Positions 26,001-36,900 of a stretch of DNA of 64,000 nt are shown here, piece after piece (the stretch's first letter is position 1; every line of letters begins with the position of its first letter). The translations under genes and the position numbers were made by a program. The notes under the pieces were generated by a model, which did not search any database, was not told the origin of the DNA, and worked only from the letters and a program-made list of their open reading frames with translations. The stretch spans positions 680,064-744,063 of the forward strand of contig VZSF01000634.1 of the NCBI GenBank assembly GCA_013398295.1, given 5' to 3'. The stretch is from Chionis minor. Its lineage: Eukaryota > Chordata > Aves > Charadriiformes > Chionididae.

Positions 26001-26759
26001 GGGATGGAGCAGCCACGGCTTCTGTGGGCAACCCCAGCCAGGGGCTCACCACCTTCACAGGAAAGAATTTCTTCCTAATATCTATCCTAAATCTTTCGGT
26101 TTACAACCATTCCTCCTCGTCCTATGGCTCCACTCCCTGATCCAAAGTCCCTCCCCAGCTTTCCTGCAGCCCCTTTAGAGACTGGAAGGGGCTCTAAGTT
26201 CTCCCCGGAGCCTTCTCGTCTCCAGGGTGAACAACCCCAAGTCTCCCAGCCTGTCCCCATAGCAGCAGTGCTCCAGTCCTCAGATCATCTTTGTGGCCTC
26301 CTCTGGACCTGCTCCAACAGGTCCACGTCCTTATGTTGGAGGCCCCAGAGCTGGACACAGCACTGCAGGTGGCAAGTCACCAGAGTGGAGCAGAGGGAAA
26401 GAATCCCCTTCCTCAACCTGCTGGGGATGCAGCCCAGGATGCATTTGGCTTTCTGGACTGCAAGCACACATTGCCAGCTCGTGTTGCGCTTCTCATCAAC
26501 CATTTCATTCAGTTAAAGTGATGTCTGTTATCAGGATCGTAGATTTGACTGTCCTACATGCCCTTCCTAAACCTAACCCTAACCCCCAGTTTAATCAAAG
26601 TTTAGAGACACTGGTCCATGGGATGTATGGTTCATGCCTATGGAAGTTAGCGATAAAACCCCCATTGCATGGAATCAGGGTACCTCTCATTTTTACTCAT
26701 GATCACAAAACCAGGCAGATTACAAAGTTGTCACTCACCTGAATATAAACAAACAGAAC
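14005..26759 (-). CDS. MXRA8: MXRA8, two-Ig-domain adhesion protein (5' exon not found)
   Basis: Matrix remodelling associated 8 (limitrin/DICAM) is a type I plasma-membrane protein with two V-type immunoglobulin domains, linked to cell adhesion and integrin interaction; the mammalian protein is also a known alphavirus receptor. I join nine minus-strand exons: 26739-26759, 25368-25676, 24692-24793, 22967-23425, 18591-18749, 17465-17495, 16401-16477, 14920-14997 and 14005-14030. All phases agree, totalling 1262 coding bases against about 1329 in the 442-residue human protein, so only about 20 N-terminal codons are missing. Both Ig domains end in the family signature [57 protein letters not shown] and PAKNIDLDK all match remembered mammalian MXRA8. 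N-glycosylation sequons NIS, NFS, NIT and NLT are visible. The reading frame is intact. Confidence 0.95.
14920..14997 (-). CDS. MXRA8: MXRA8 cytoplasmic-tail exon
   Basis: A 78-base exon between a CTTACACAG acceptor and a G|GTAATA donor, phase 1 in and out. It encodes [16 protein letters not shown] followed by [10 protein letters not shown], nearly identical to the mammalian tail. The strong conservation supports a functional intracellular segment. Confidence 0.93.
16401..16477 (-). CDS. MXRA8: MXRA8 cytoplasmic-tail exon
   Basis: A 77-base exon after CCTTTTTCAG, with donor G|GTATGC. It encodes [15 protein letters not shown] then [10 protein letters not shown], corresponding to the human KDVNLAEFAV...YRSEDIQL. 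It enters in phase 2 and leaves in phase 1, consistent with both neighbours. Confidence 0.92.
17465..17495 (-). CDS. MXRA8: MXRA8 31-base exon
   Basis: A very short exon between CCCTGTTTAG and GTAAGT encodes [11 protein letters not shown], the counterpart of the human GGYEYSDQKSGKSKG just inside the membrane. It is shorter than the human counterpart. Phase 1 in and phase 2 out fit exactly. Confidence 0.9.
18591..18749 (-). CDS. MXRA8: MXRA8 juxtamembrane and transmembrane exon
   Basis: A 159-base exon between TTTCCATCAG and G|GTAAGT. It encodes the stalk [20 protein letters not shown], then a roughly 20-residue hydrophobic segment starting YILATLLLF and ending IIVILVT, then the basic stop-transfer RKRRQR. 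This fixes the topology: the Ig domains are outside and the C-terminal tail is inside the cell. Confidence 0.95.
19237..19278 (+). repeat. AAATA/ATAAA microsatellite
   Basis: An imperfect array of the pentamer ATAAA, interrupted by a short A run and TC, within the large MXRA8 intron. Confidence 0.85.
20455..20535 (-). mobile_element. Ancient MIR-like SINE remnant
   Basis: CCCATTTTATAATTGAGGAA and the following ACTGAGCCACAGAG are the reverse complement of the MIR core (CTCTGTGCCTCAGTTTCC...AAAATGGG), followed by a GAATGGCAG landmark. It is well-placed but diverged, and intronic in MXRA8. Confidence 0.6.
22967..23425 (-). CDS. MXRA8: MXRA8 second Ig-domain exon
   Basis: A 459-base exon between CTTCACAG and ATAG|GTAAGC, phase 1 in and out. 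It starts [19 protein letters not shown] and carries the B-strand cysteine ([13 protein letters not shown]) and the F-strand signature [31 protein letters not shown] is almost unchanged from mammals. Sequons NIT and NLT are present. A second in-frame donor at 22925 would extend the exon but leaves the wrong phase for the transmembrane exon, so 22967 is chosen. Confidence 0.95.
24692..24793 (-). CDS. MXRA8: MXRA8 exon closing the first Ig domain
   Basis: A 102-base exon between TTGTACTAG and G|GTAAGC, phase 1 in and out. It encodes [20 protein letters not shown] then [14 protein letters not shown], the F and G strands of the first Ig domain. The signature duplicates that of the second domain. 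Confidence 0.93.
25368..25676 (-). CDS. MXRA8: MXRA8 exon opening the first Ig domain
   Basis: A 309-base exon between CTGGCTCTCAG and G|GTACTG, phase 1 in and out. It encodes the mature N-terminus [13 protein letters not shown], the B-strand cysteine region [20 protein letters not shown], then [19 protein letters not shown] and [22 protein letters not shown] and DLYSAGEQRVY in human MXRA8 match. Sequons NIS and NFS are visible. Confidence 0.95.
25866..26505 (-). mobile_element. CR1 LINE fragment
   Basis: The plus strand starts TCATAGAACAGAATGGTTTG, the reverse complement of the CR1 3' end, and continues through recognisable CR1 landmarks (reverse complements of GCCCCATCCCTGGAGGTTC, TTCAGCCTGGAGA and CAGAGGAGGCCAC). 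The element is 5'-truncated, as is usual, and lies in an MXRA8 intron in the same orientation as the gene. Confidence 0.92.
26566..26587 (-). repeat. Short interstitial telomere-like repeat
   Basis: Roughly three units of CCTAA(A/C)CC on the plus strand (TTAGGG-type on the minus strand), close to the truncated end of the CR1 fragment. Too short to be more than a relic or coincidence. Confidence 0.6.
26739..26759 (-). CDS. MXRA8: Predicted 21-base MXRA8 microexon
   Basis: Between a TTCTGCTTTCACAG acceptor and a consensus CAG|GTGAGT donor lie 21 bases. In the frame required by the next exon they read (x)SVCLYS and join VPADASNPD. This resembles the end of the human signal peptide (...AVLLHSGSSVPAAA). 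Entry and exit phase 1 both fit. It is an inference from splice sites, phase and composition; the exon carrying the ATG was not found upstream, so it remains unproven. Confidence 0.6.
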
Positions 26760-26969
26760 CTGTGAAAGCAGAAAAAAAAATACGTTACTGGCAACAAAGG
26801 AAAAAAGCCCAAATACACACGTAGTCAACAGCCAAATCCTCTGTTATTATTCCATCTATTCCTCCCTTCTCTGTTAATATACTTATTTAACATGTGTATG
26901 GTGGTTAAGCCCAGAGGCTCAGACCTTGGTTTGTCCATGCTGCAGCAGACACTGTACGTTCGCAGCAAA

Positions 26970-27165
26970 AGACAGAGCCTTCTCTTCTCCAGGCTGACCA
27001 GCCCCAACTCTCTCAGCCTGTCCTCACAGGAGAGGTGCTCCAGCCCTCGCATCATTTTTGTGTCCCTCCTCTGGACTCGCTCCAACAGCTCCATGTCTTT
27101 CCTGTGCTGAGGATTCCAGAGTTCTCACCAAGGCAGAGTACTGGGGTACTACCCAGACGTGACCA
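26970..27165 (-). mobile_element. Degenerate CR1 fragment
   Basis: Reverse complements of the CR1 landmarks AGCCTGGAGAAGAGAAGGCT, GACAGGCTGAGAGAGTTGGG and GGAGCGAGTCCAGAGGAGGG are readable, then homology decays. It may be a separate insertion from the CR1 at 25.9-26.5 kb, since the two cover overlapping parts of the element. Confidence 0.85.
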
Positions 27166-28166
27166 GTTAAAACCACGTTCATCTTTGTACTGTTGACCAT
27201 TGTGAAATTAATGTGACAGTTTAATTTCCATCTCAGTCAACTTTATGTGCAGAAGCAAAGGCTTGAGCAGACTTGGAGACACAGCTGACCCAGGCTCATT
27301 TGCTGGGGGTCAAAGCTGCCCAAGTAGAGGGAAGTAGATCCGTGCTGCTGATGCACTAGACTGAGGGCCAAAAGAAAATTTCATCTCCAAGATTCCAAAT
27401 CACACTCCTATAAAATTGATGGTGGGGTCAATGCATCAAAGGAATTCTGTAACTCTGCAGGATTCCGAGTCTACCTGCCACACGAGGAGTGATGCGCCTT
27501 GGCTGCTTTGCTTCACACTCCTGACACACACCGCGATGGGCACACTGCTGGGCACACACATCCTGGCTTTGGGAGCGTGTCCCCAGAGTCTGTCCCGCCC
27601 ACACTCCCGGTCGGCACCGTTAACGCTGTACTGCTCTGGATGCAACTGCAGCTCTCTCCAACTCAAGTGACTCAGATCTATGCCCGAAGAGCTTTGCAAG
27701 AAATGAACTAATGCCTTTGTTTCTGCATTTCTCTGGTCCAGTCTCTTCTGCTTTTTGTGTAGGAGGGGTCTAGGAGGTCTCCTGGCATCACGCTTTGAGG
27801 GCACGATTCAGATTCCCAACACAATTACATCGTTCATCTCTTTAACCAGTCAAGCCCAAGTGGGATCCAGAAAGATCATTAGATGTTTTGTCCTGCTAAT
27901 GTCACAGGCACAATGTCCTCCAGACAAAGGCTGGGTTTTTTTGAGCCCTGGAATTTCTGAATTTCAAAGGAGAATAAATTAACTCCAGACTGGGGCTATT
28001 TTAACCACACCCCCAGTGCATGGGCTCAGAATAAACTCCGTTTCCTTTCCTCTTCGTATCACAAGGCACTAGGCAGTGACACCAGAAAACAAAAATGAGC
28101 AGCACCATCTGTTAAACTGCCAGTTCAAAATGCAAGTGATTTTTTCTACATTAATAATCTCAGCGT

Positions 28167-28184
28167 CACACACACACACACACA
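28167..28184 (+). repeat. (CA)9 microsatellite
   Basis: Nine uninterrupted CA units, followed by a decayed CACA segment. Confidence 0.9.
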
Positions 28185-31100
28185 AAAATCTCACACAAAG
28201 TTTGCACTGCTCTGGATATAAGAAAGAGACATCACACACCAGACATTATAATTCCATCATTTGATGGTCTCTCCTAACAGCCTGCAAAATGCTTGATGGT
28301 AAAATACAATAAGCTGCCAGCCTCTGCTTCTGGAAGCCAGGACTTTGATTTAGCTTAGGACAACAAAGGAATGATACGAAGCTCTTTTACAGCACCGAAT
28401 CAGCCTTCTCCACGAGAAACCAGTCTCGCTTGCGACAAGACAGCCAGCTCTCAGCACAACAGCATCCATGTGTATTAGCGTGCCAAAGCGATGCCCGTGT
28501 GTCCGAATTGGTGCTGTTTGCCCTGTGGCAAGGGAACAACACTGCATCATAACCGAGCAGCGACTTGTGCGCTTGGGAGTGGTGTCTCAGGCTGGCTGGC
28601 TGCGCAGCCAGCACTTCCAGAGTCTTGCATTACTGCTCATTAACAGCAAATTGATTCGGTGCTACAGAAACATCCTCTCCTGGCTCAGCAAGAGGAATGC
28701 ATTCACTTTTCTCTTTTCCTCTTGCAAGTTAATGTAAAAAACATTGAACCTCAATGCAGCATCGTAAATCTAACGAATTACAGAAGTATGCACCTAAGCC
28801 TTCCAGTACGCGCTGCTCGCAGCCTGTCGCAGCCCTAACCTAACGATAGCACCAGCCCCCGCTTTGGTATCTTTTCGCTGGCCCTGCTGGCACGGCACGG
28901 ACCACCCAGGTCCCAATGCTCTCTGCCACCCGCAGGGGACATCTGCCAGGCTGGGCTGCTGCGGCGCGGTCAGCCAGCTACACGCACTTCTCCAGCACAC
29001 TTCCAAACACGCTCTCTGTAAAACAAGGAAGCGGTGAAGCTGCCTGTAATATAACAGCTTTTAGGTAAGAAAACCTTATGTCTTGTAAGTTTTGACAGCT
29101 CCCCCGCTGTTAAGCCTTCTGCTAGCAGCTCCCTAAGAGGCAGGGCAGGAGCACTCCTGCTTACTTGACAATTACACCCCAGGGTGTTTCTAGGTCTGCC
29201 CCCCAGTGACCAGACGTTGCTTCCTGCTGGGAAAAGGGAAAAGCCTGTTGATGCCTTGCCTGCATTGTACCATGCTGCTGTTCTGACTTGCTGAGCGTTG
29301 CCACACGAAGCTGAAGGGCCCAGGGTTACAGCAACCTGATACACTAGGACAAAACCCATCCAAGGTGAAGGCATAGTTGAGTAGCGTGTTGGAGTTCAAT
29401 ACAGAGACAGGACATGGGAAAAAAGGGTTTTTCACTGCTGGTCTGTGCACACACACAGATTCTGGACAGAAGCTTCAGGTCTGAAGCCTGCCCCAGCGTG
29501 TCATCGATAGTCTCAGACAAAGCAGTAGGTACGAATATCAAAAAGACAGCAGCACAGCAGCCAATAAGCAAACTTCTAGAAGAGAAAGAAAACACACGTC
29601 TTCACGAGAGACATGGGAACTGCACAAGACAAAGAAGGAAGAATTGATTGTTCTGATTCCCCAGCAATGCTGGAAGTCTGCACACATACATCAGGTCATG
29701 GATAAGATTCAAACTTATTTGAATAAATAAATGAGATCACTTAGAAATCTAAGGAATCTGGAATGTCTCTGATCTCTTGTGTGTCTGGAGAAAATGGAAT
29801 TCAAAATAACTGACCTTCAATAACCTGGACACAGAGCAGAAGTTAAAGAAGGAATAAGCTTTTTTCTCTTTTAGGCCTCCTCCCCTCTGTTATTAAGACC
29901 TCGCTCTATGCGAGACAAGCAAAGCAAACAAGACATATCCCCCAGTCATGCTTTTTAAAGTTATTGTTTGAATAACATGGTAGCTACTGAACAAAGGCAG
30001 AGATAGATCCATAACCCAGCAAAGTTGACACCTGATGAACTACAAGATTGGGGTAAACTAGAAGCAGTTACTTTGGCAAGTCACACTTCCCAAGCTGCAA
30101 CTGCAAAAATCAAGGAGTATTGATGCACCTAGTGAAAGCTCAGACTTTTGTAATCACAGGAGTCCAGGACCTGGAGCTTCAAAACCACTAAATACCTTAA
30201 TAGTTATCAACACAGAACTCACTGGAGCTTTCATTTTAAAATTTAAAAGTCCATATGATGGATAACCACTTTGACCTCTCTCTATGTGATGCACCTACAA
30301 AAAGCCAACAAAAAGACATCTATATGGTGCCCCCTGCCATGTTCTGTGCAGACTCAGCATGCCACTCAGCAGGATCCCAGAGGTATTCTGCTAGTCCCAC
30401 AATATAGGAAGAAGAAAGCATCCTGCAAAAGCGTTTCCTAATCCCTTGTAAAAGGCAGAGCCAGCTCTTACTTCTTGAATCCCATCCACTTTTCACATAA
30501 AGAATTAAGCCACAAAAACTGCAGGCAAACTAGAAGTAAAAGCCTCAGACTCTGAAAGAAATCTTACATACACACAGCTCTCCAGGCAGTGTCCTTGGAG
30601 CGGTTCAAACAGAAAACTGTCCCTTGAGTCTTGCCTGAACAATGCCACCACTTGTCTCCTCCTAGAGACAGCTGCTGGTAGAGGGTCTGCTTCCCAGACT
30701 AAGTTCCCAACTCATACTGGAGAAGGAGATGAAAGACTACCAGAGCAGAAAAGGAAACTGCAAACACTGTAAGCACTAGCCTGAGTGCCGAGTGGGACTT
30801 ATATCTGCTCCACGGGACACGACACCACCGGCCCTACCTGCAGTGCTCCTGCTGAACTCAGGAACAGCCTCACCATCGATGGAGCAGAGCGAGGGTAAGC
30901 TGCCTGGAACGGTGCCTTACAGAGCAATAAGCATCACTGGAGTTCAGATTGTAGCGGTGGGCAGGAAAGAAAACAAACTAAGAAGTCACTGGAGAAATGA
31001 GTGTGATAACCTACCAGGCACATGGGTTGAAACAACAGTCTGTAAGGTTGACGCTCTGTTTGCCTGATTAAGCTCAGCTCATTATTCCATTGCACCCCTT

Positions 31101-33779
31101 CTCGAGTATCTCCAGGTCTGTCTCTGCCTCTTTTTTCTTTAGAAAAAGACAGCGATGTCACCTTTACCTTAGGGGCACAGAGGGATTGGCTAGTCCTAGA
31201 GAAAGGACACAATCTTCACAAAAACTGTCAGATTCCTTATTTCTCCCACAAATCCCATTGTCTATGCAGTGGATTTAATGGTCTCTGTAGAGCAATTACA
31301 CAATTATTGCAAAAACAGCAGCCTGTGCTACCAAGCTATTTCCAAATACTTTTGGAGAATGGCAGTGGCTCTTTAGGGAGCTGACCCAGAGACTAAGAGT
31401 CCATAATGGCCTAGGATGCAGTAACATCAAGGTAACAGCAACAGAAAACGAGCTCAGCTTTCCTCGGGTAGCCATTATTTTAAACCCACTGACCAGTAAC
31501 CGGGAATAACATCTGGGTCCATCTCGAAGAGGCAAAGGAGGAAGATGGTGAGAATACGGTGCCCCCCAGACATCCCCATACACCACCTGCCCCTGCTGGC
31601 CTGGGACTGCAGGACTAAGCTTTTCAGTAAAACAGGGTTTCCCTTACAAAGCCAACAGATGGCTTTGAACTGGGCTTTCATCTAAGTCTCTGTGTTTATT
31701 TATTTTTAAAAGCTTCCTGGGACAACTTTCTCAACAGCAGTCTTCTGCTTTCAAAAAGGACATCAGGACTAGGGAGCCCTTCACAACCCATCTAGTCCCA
31801 ACAATTCCAGCCCCTCACTGCAGGTAGGAACATGCCCAGGAATCGGCACAAAGCAAGAATGTGCTGCCTCAGCAGAAAGGAAAAAGCCTTCTCTCCGTAC
31901 GAGAAACCAGTCGCCATCTTGGCCACATCCTGCACCATCAGGATCCCTCACAGATTTGCCCGAACTTTCTCACAGCCAGTTCGGATATTAGCTCGGCTTT
32001 ATAAACCCTTCTCCGCTTTGTGTACTTCATGTTGGCTGTAGGCCCAGAGAATAGTTCGTAGAGCCATTCCAAACACAGCGCTGTTCCTCCCTGCAAGACA
32101 TTAACACTTGAGGGTGTGGTTCCTCTCCAGAAGGGATCATCTCAGCAAATATGGAACGGCACAGATTTCTTCCTTTCTCCCCTTCCCATCTTTGCACATC
32201 ATGTTAGAATCCAACTACTGTGGGGATAGCAGGACCCAAACACCAGGGCTGCCTGGCAGACAGTCAGTTATCTCTCCAAAATACACCTGAAAAAAGTCCG
32301 TTGGAGATTGTCCATCCTTAGGTGGGACACCGTTCCCTCTACACAGTTCCCCCGACTGCTCTGTAGCAACCCAACCTGCTATTCCTGCCCTGGGTGCTCC
32401 CCAAGCTCTGCCAACATGTCAAACCACACTGGGGAGCAGCCGGACTGGTTGGTGCTTCTGAAATACAGTATGTGGCCTCTCCTCCCTCTCCAGGCTTAAG
32501 CCACCCCCACACACTCGTTTTCTGAGCCACTTTAACACTTCTGCCCCTATACATTACCAATGCCTAAACTTTGCCTTGAGGCATTGCAAAACTGGCGATG
32601 ATGCGGTGGCATGGCAACTAGATTAATTAGGGACCAAACTAAGAACTCTTCAGCTTACTCCATCTATGCTCTGAGGAATTTTGAGAGGCTGAGGTGGCTA
32701 GTCACAGCCTTTCATTAACAGGGCTGCGAAGAGCAGGGGGGTCACCGGTCCCCAAAAATCCCATGCTCCTTACTTCCTACCAGCAGCGCCCTGAAGGAAG
32801 TCTCTCCATACTGCTCTTAGAGCTGTAATTGGTCCTTTGCTCGGAGGTGCCTTCCTTCAAGCCCTAAGTGTTGCAAGTGTGGATTTGCTGGGGTTTTGCA
32901 ACTAATCTTCAAATCTTCTCCTGCCATCCAAGCCTTACCAGGGTTTCTCTGTTCAGCATGGGGTCAGGTTCTCAGGACCCTGAATCTGCTTTCAGCTCTT
33001 ACAGAAAACTCTGTGATTAAGGAAAAGGTACAAGCCATTCTGTTACTGTAAGCTCATCAGACTTGTCCTCATCCCTTTCTTGCACCTTACTCGAAAATGA
33101 ATTCCTATGCTCTGTCTTTATGCTGACAGGAAAAAAAAAACAACCCAAAACAAACCACACCACTTTAATTTTTTCCTCCATCCTGAACACACGCACACAC
33201 ACGTACCAGCTGTTTCTGCCTCTTCAAAAGTATAACATAACCTTGGATCATGTAAATCTGACTCTCTAAGCTTTACCGTACTCCATTTAAGCTTATTGTT
33301 TTTGAATTTGCTGATCAAGTTAACTGAGAGGAGAAAAATAGATTGCACAAACATGCTGAATGGAGTACTGCTTAAACAACCTTAAACATTGCTCCATTCT
33401 CTCTCCTTTCCTCTCCAAAAAGCATGAGAAATCCAGGATTCCCTCCCCTCACAGATGAAAACACAGCTAACTTAGGAATCTGAACAAAATCTTACAAAGA
33501 TAGCAGTTCAAAATCTTCTAGCTAACCTCCAGCCCCGTCCTCGGTAGTTGAAATAAAAACAAGTAACATCATGCCGATCAGCTAGGAGCTTACTTTGCTG
33601 AAGCAAAATCTGCCACAGAAGGAGTTTTGCTAGTTGCTCCATTTCTTCAGCTTCTCCGTGTTTTCGTCTCTCTTGAAAAACAAGTTGAAGACTTTCTTTT
33701 TTAACTTTTTTTTTTTTGTAACTGGAAAACACTATGACCTCATCAATTTACATCCAGAAAGCTGTGGACAGCAGCTCAT

Positions 33780-33945
33780 ATTCTGCAGAATTACTCCACC
33801 TACAACTTCCAATTCCCCACCTCCCCACTCTGCTCTCCCCCTACACTCACACTCCACCTCCTTCCTTTCCCTAACGCTTTCTGCACAATTACTACAAACA
33901 CCCTCTCTTCTCTTTCCCCTCCCTCTGGGACCTTCTGATCTGCCC
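33780..33945 (+). repeat. Pyrimidine-rich tract
   Basis: About 165 bases with very few G residues on the plus strand, rich in CTCC and CCACCT words. A shorter tract of similar character lies near 12.41-12.66 kb. Low complexity; no coding interpretation. Confidence 0.7.
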
Positions 33946-36900
33946 CTGACTTTGATGTAAAAGTTTTATCGCGTCAAGTTGGTTCCACACAGCTCCGGGT
34001 TCGCGAAACAATCTTTCTCCCTCCCCCTAGGGATGGAACTAATTTTCCTTGTGCTTTACTTGATCCAGCTGTTCCTTCCTTTGTTTGACACTCATCCAGC
34101 TGTCTCCTCGAGACTGGATTTATTCTGTTGCCTTCAGTGGTTTTTTGATCTTTGTCTCCTCATATGGTTTTACTTCATGCTCAAGTCTCAGAAGACAACC
34201 TAGAAAACAATATTTACTCTGTCCTGTGATTTGTAAGCAAGGACTTAATAGCAGCTCTCTTAGCAAAAGGATAATAACGACAAAAGACTGAATATGAGGG
34301 AGCTTAGGGCAGTGCAGGCAAAAGAGCCTAGAATTTAACTAAATGCTCTAGAATACTGCAACACGGGGAACAGGTTTGCCCGTCACAGAGGCTGGGACAC
34401 AGAAAGCTGGGTCAGATTTAGAACTTGTGCTTTCAGCCCTTCATACAAGACCTGAACTATGCTGGCAGTTGCCTGACTGGCAGCAGGACAAACAGCCAAC
34501 ACATGGCAGTGCCCTCAACCACAGCAGACCTGATATGCTGTTCCTCTCCTCTGCGTGCTCGTAATATCAGCCCCGATAGCAGCGTCGGGACACAGCAACA
34601 ACATCAAGCAATGACCAAATTTTCATCAGTCTTTGCTCAAGGGAAAGACTGTTAAATTACAGCAACCAGCTCCTAAAGCCTGTATGATGTATTCGGCTGC
34701 GTTTATGCAACCCACTTCACTGTGTCCCACAATGATTAACGCAGGCAGCTACTGAAAACTATCCACGACAAACAGCAGAGAAAGCAAGTCGTAAATTCTT
34801 AAACTCCAAACACTGCTTCACCAAAGAAAATCTACGTACACCCTTCATGCGCATACACTCACAGACCCATTACAGTTCAGCTCGCCTTAGTCTGCACCTG
34901 CAGACGCTCATCGTTTTTCAGTTTAGGGGATACTTCTTCAGATGCTGCAGGACGTGCAGAGGGGACAGACTCCTTAAAATGGCAGGGCTAACCAAGGACG
35001 GAATGAAATCATGCCTTCAAGCCATGGTTTAAACACTGGGAACTCTATCAGCCTAACCTGAAGAGGGCAGCTGCCTTCACAGAGAGCGGGAACAGCTTCA
35101 TCAGCTGCTGGCTGGACCATTTAGAGCAGGCCCTAAACTGGTTTAAGTTCGTCTCCTCTGCTGACTCAGTCGCTGTTAAGACATTTCTCTTCCACATCAA
35201 TCCAAGTCCGAGTTCTGAAAAAAGCAATTCATTTCCAGTGGAAAAATTTATTTTACTTTCAAGTGAGACAAGACGGTAAAAGACACTGAGGCACAGTATT
35301 CAACAACCTGTTCCATAAAGCACCTTTGGATACGGGTATGAAAGGCGTAAATGTTGCTTTAGACTTGGAATATGGCTCCATCTGAATCTGGCCTTGTGTA
35401 GGCCTAACAACCTAATCCATGTACGTGCCTGAATTAGCCAGGAGTCTCACTACAAGACGTGCAGGAAAATTATACATGTACGAAGTCAGAAAATAGCGTA
35501 GCTGCTGCTAGTATGTGTTAAAAAATAAAATATGGTTAAGCTTTCTGTTTGCTTGCATTCTGGCATTGGATTATTGTTGTCTATGGTTAGTGTTTAGTGG
35601 ATTTAACAATACAATCAAATTAGTCATCAAGTGGAAAATTTTGAGGAAGGGGAATTAAAACTTACCATTCTTAAATGCCCATCTGTAGAACAGAGCTAAA
35701 TATATGTGGGGCTCTCATAGGAGAGTTTAAAAAATACAAGCTAGTAGCCTTGCCATGGCACTTCATGGAGAAAAACGTAATTGCCCCACTTGAATTTTTC
35801 CTTCTGACATTTTTCTGTAGCACCTAATACACCAGAAGATAGATTTCCTCTACCCCAGAGGGTGCTGTGTTTCAGAAAGAGGAGGGCATTACAATTATAA
35901 CAAAAACCTAAACAAACATATAAATAATTATACTCTGCAACAAAGGAAACTTTGGAAACACCCAGACTAAATCGCATCAGAACTTTATCTAGTCCAGGAT
36001 CCTGTCTCCAGCAGCAGACAGAACCACACACTTTCAAAGAAATTCCAAGAAACCGGAGCTATTATTATTAAATAATTTGACCATGAAAAAAGCCTACTGT
36101 TAACTCCAGCAGGTCTTCACACTGACCAAAACACATCCAGATAACTGCTGGGGTTTTTTTCTAGTGAAAAGTTCGAAAATAATCTTCAGATAAGAGCGCC
36201 GCTAAATTTCACTGTAAACATCAACTCTGTCATTTATGTTAAGTGGGGAAGTTTGTGGGTAATTACATACATGGAGCCACTCACAGGGCAAGTTCCCACA
36301 CTCATCAGCTGAGCGGTGTCAATAGCCTGTACGTTCACATGTCCAGCCTAATTATAACCCTAATGCAAAAACACAGGCTTGTCTTTGCAAGCCTCAGATA
36401 TTTGCAGTAGTCCAATTCCGTGACCACCTGCAGGCAGCGAGGGCTTCTACTCCACCGTGTCCCTAAGCCGAGAACTTGCTGCTAGATCCTCACCGCCACA
36501 CCAACGGCAGCTGCTGAGGTGCTGGGCTGCTGCTGAGCCAGAAATCCATGGGAAGAAGGAGCCTTTCCTGTTGTCTCCATCAGGCCATGGGGACAGACGA
36601 AAGGCTCAAATCTGTCCAGCTGCATCATCAGAGCGGAGTCTGGAAAATGTCTGGCTGGGAGGCAAGAAGCTGCTCCCACTGCGCAGACAGCAAATGCAGC
36701 ACCCTCTCCTTCCCTTGGTGTCTCTCAACCACTGGCAGAACCTTCCAGGCTGCAAATCCAGGTTGCTTTTCCACCTTTCTGCCTCCTTGCTTTGGCACTG
36801 CAGAGGTTACTGGCTGTTTCTTGCACGACTTCTGGGATGGATGCAGATTGCTGCGGTTGCTGCTGTCATAAATTGGCTATTTCCTGACTAAAAGAAGCCA

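Noticed and set aside
27123..27230. Minus-strand ATG frame with a GTGAGA donor near the microexon
   Set aside because: The donor side lies in decayed CR1 sequence and the peptide does not look like a signal peptide.
29521..29595. Signal-peptide-like minus-strand frame (SLLIGCCAAVFLIFVPTALS) as the MXRA8 first exon
   Set aside because: It starts at a GTG, is preceded by an acceptor-like tract rather than an initiating ATG, and has no donor in the required phase.
30839..30877. ATG frame MVRLFLSSAGALQ with a CAG|GTAGGG donor as the MXRA8 first exon
   Set aside because: It exits in phase 0 while phase 1 is needed, and the ATG context is weak.
36457..36891. 144-codon plus-strand open frame
   Set aside because: It starts at GTG and its composition resembles translated non-coding GC-rich sequence; no family is recognised.
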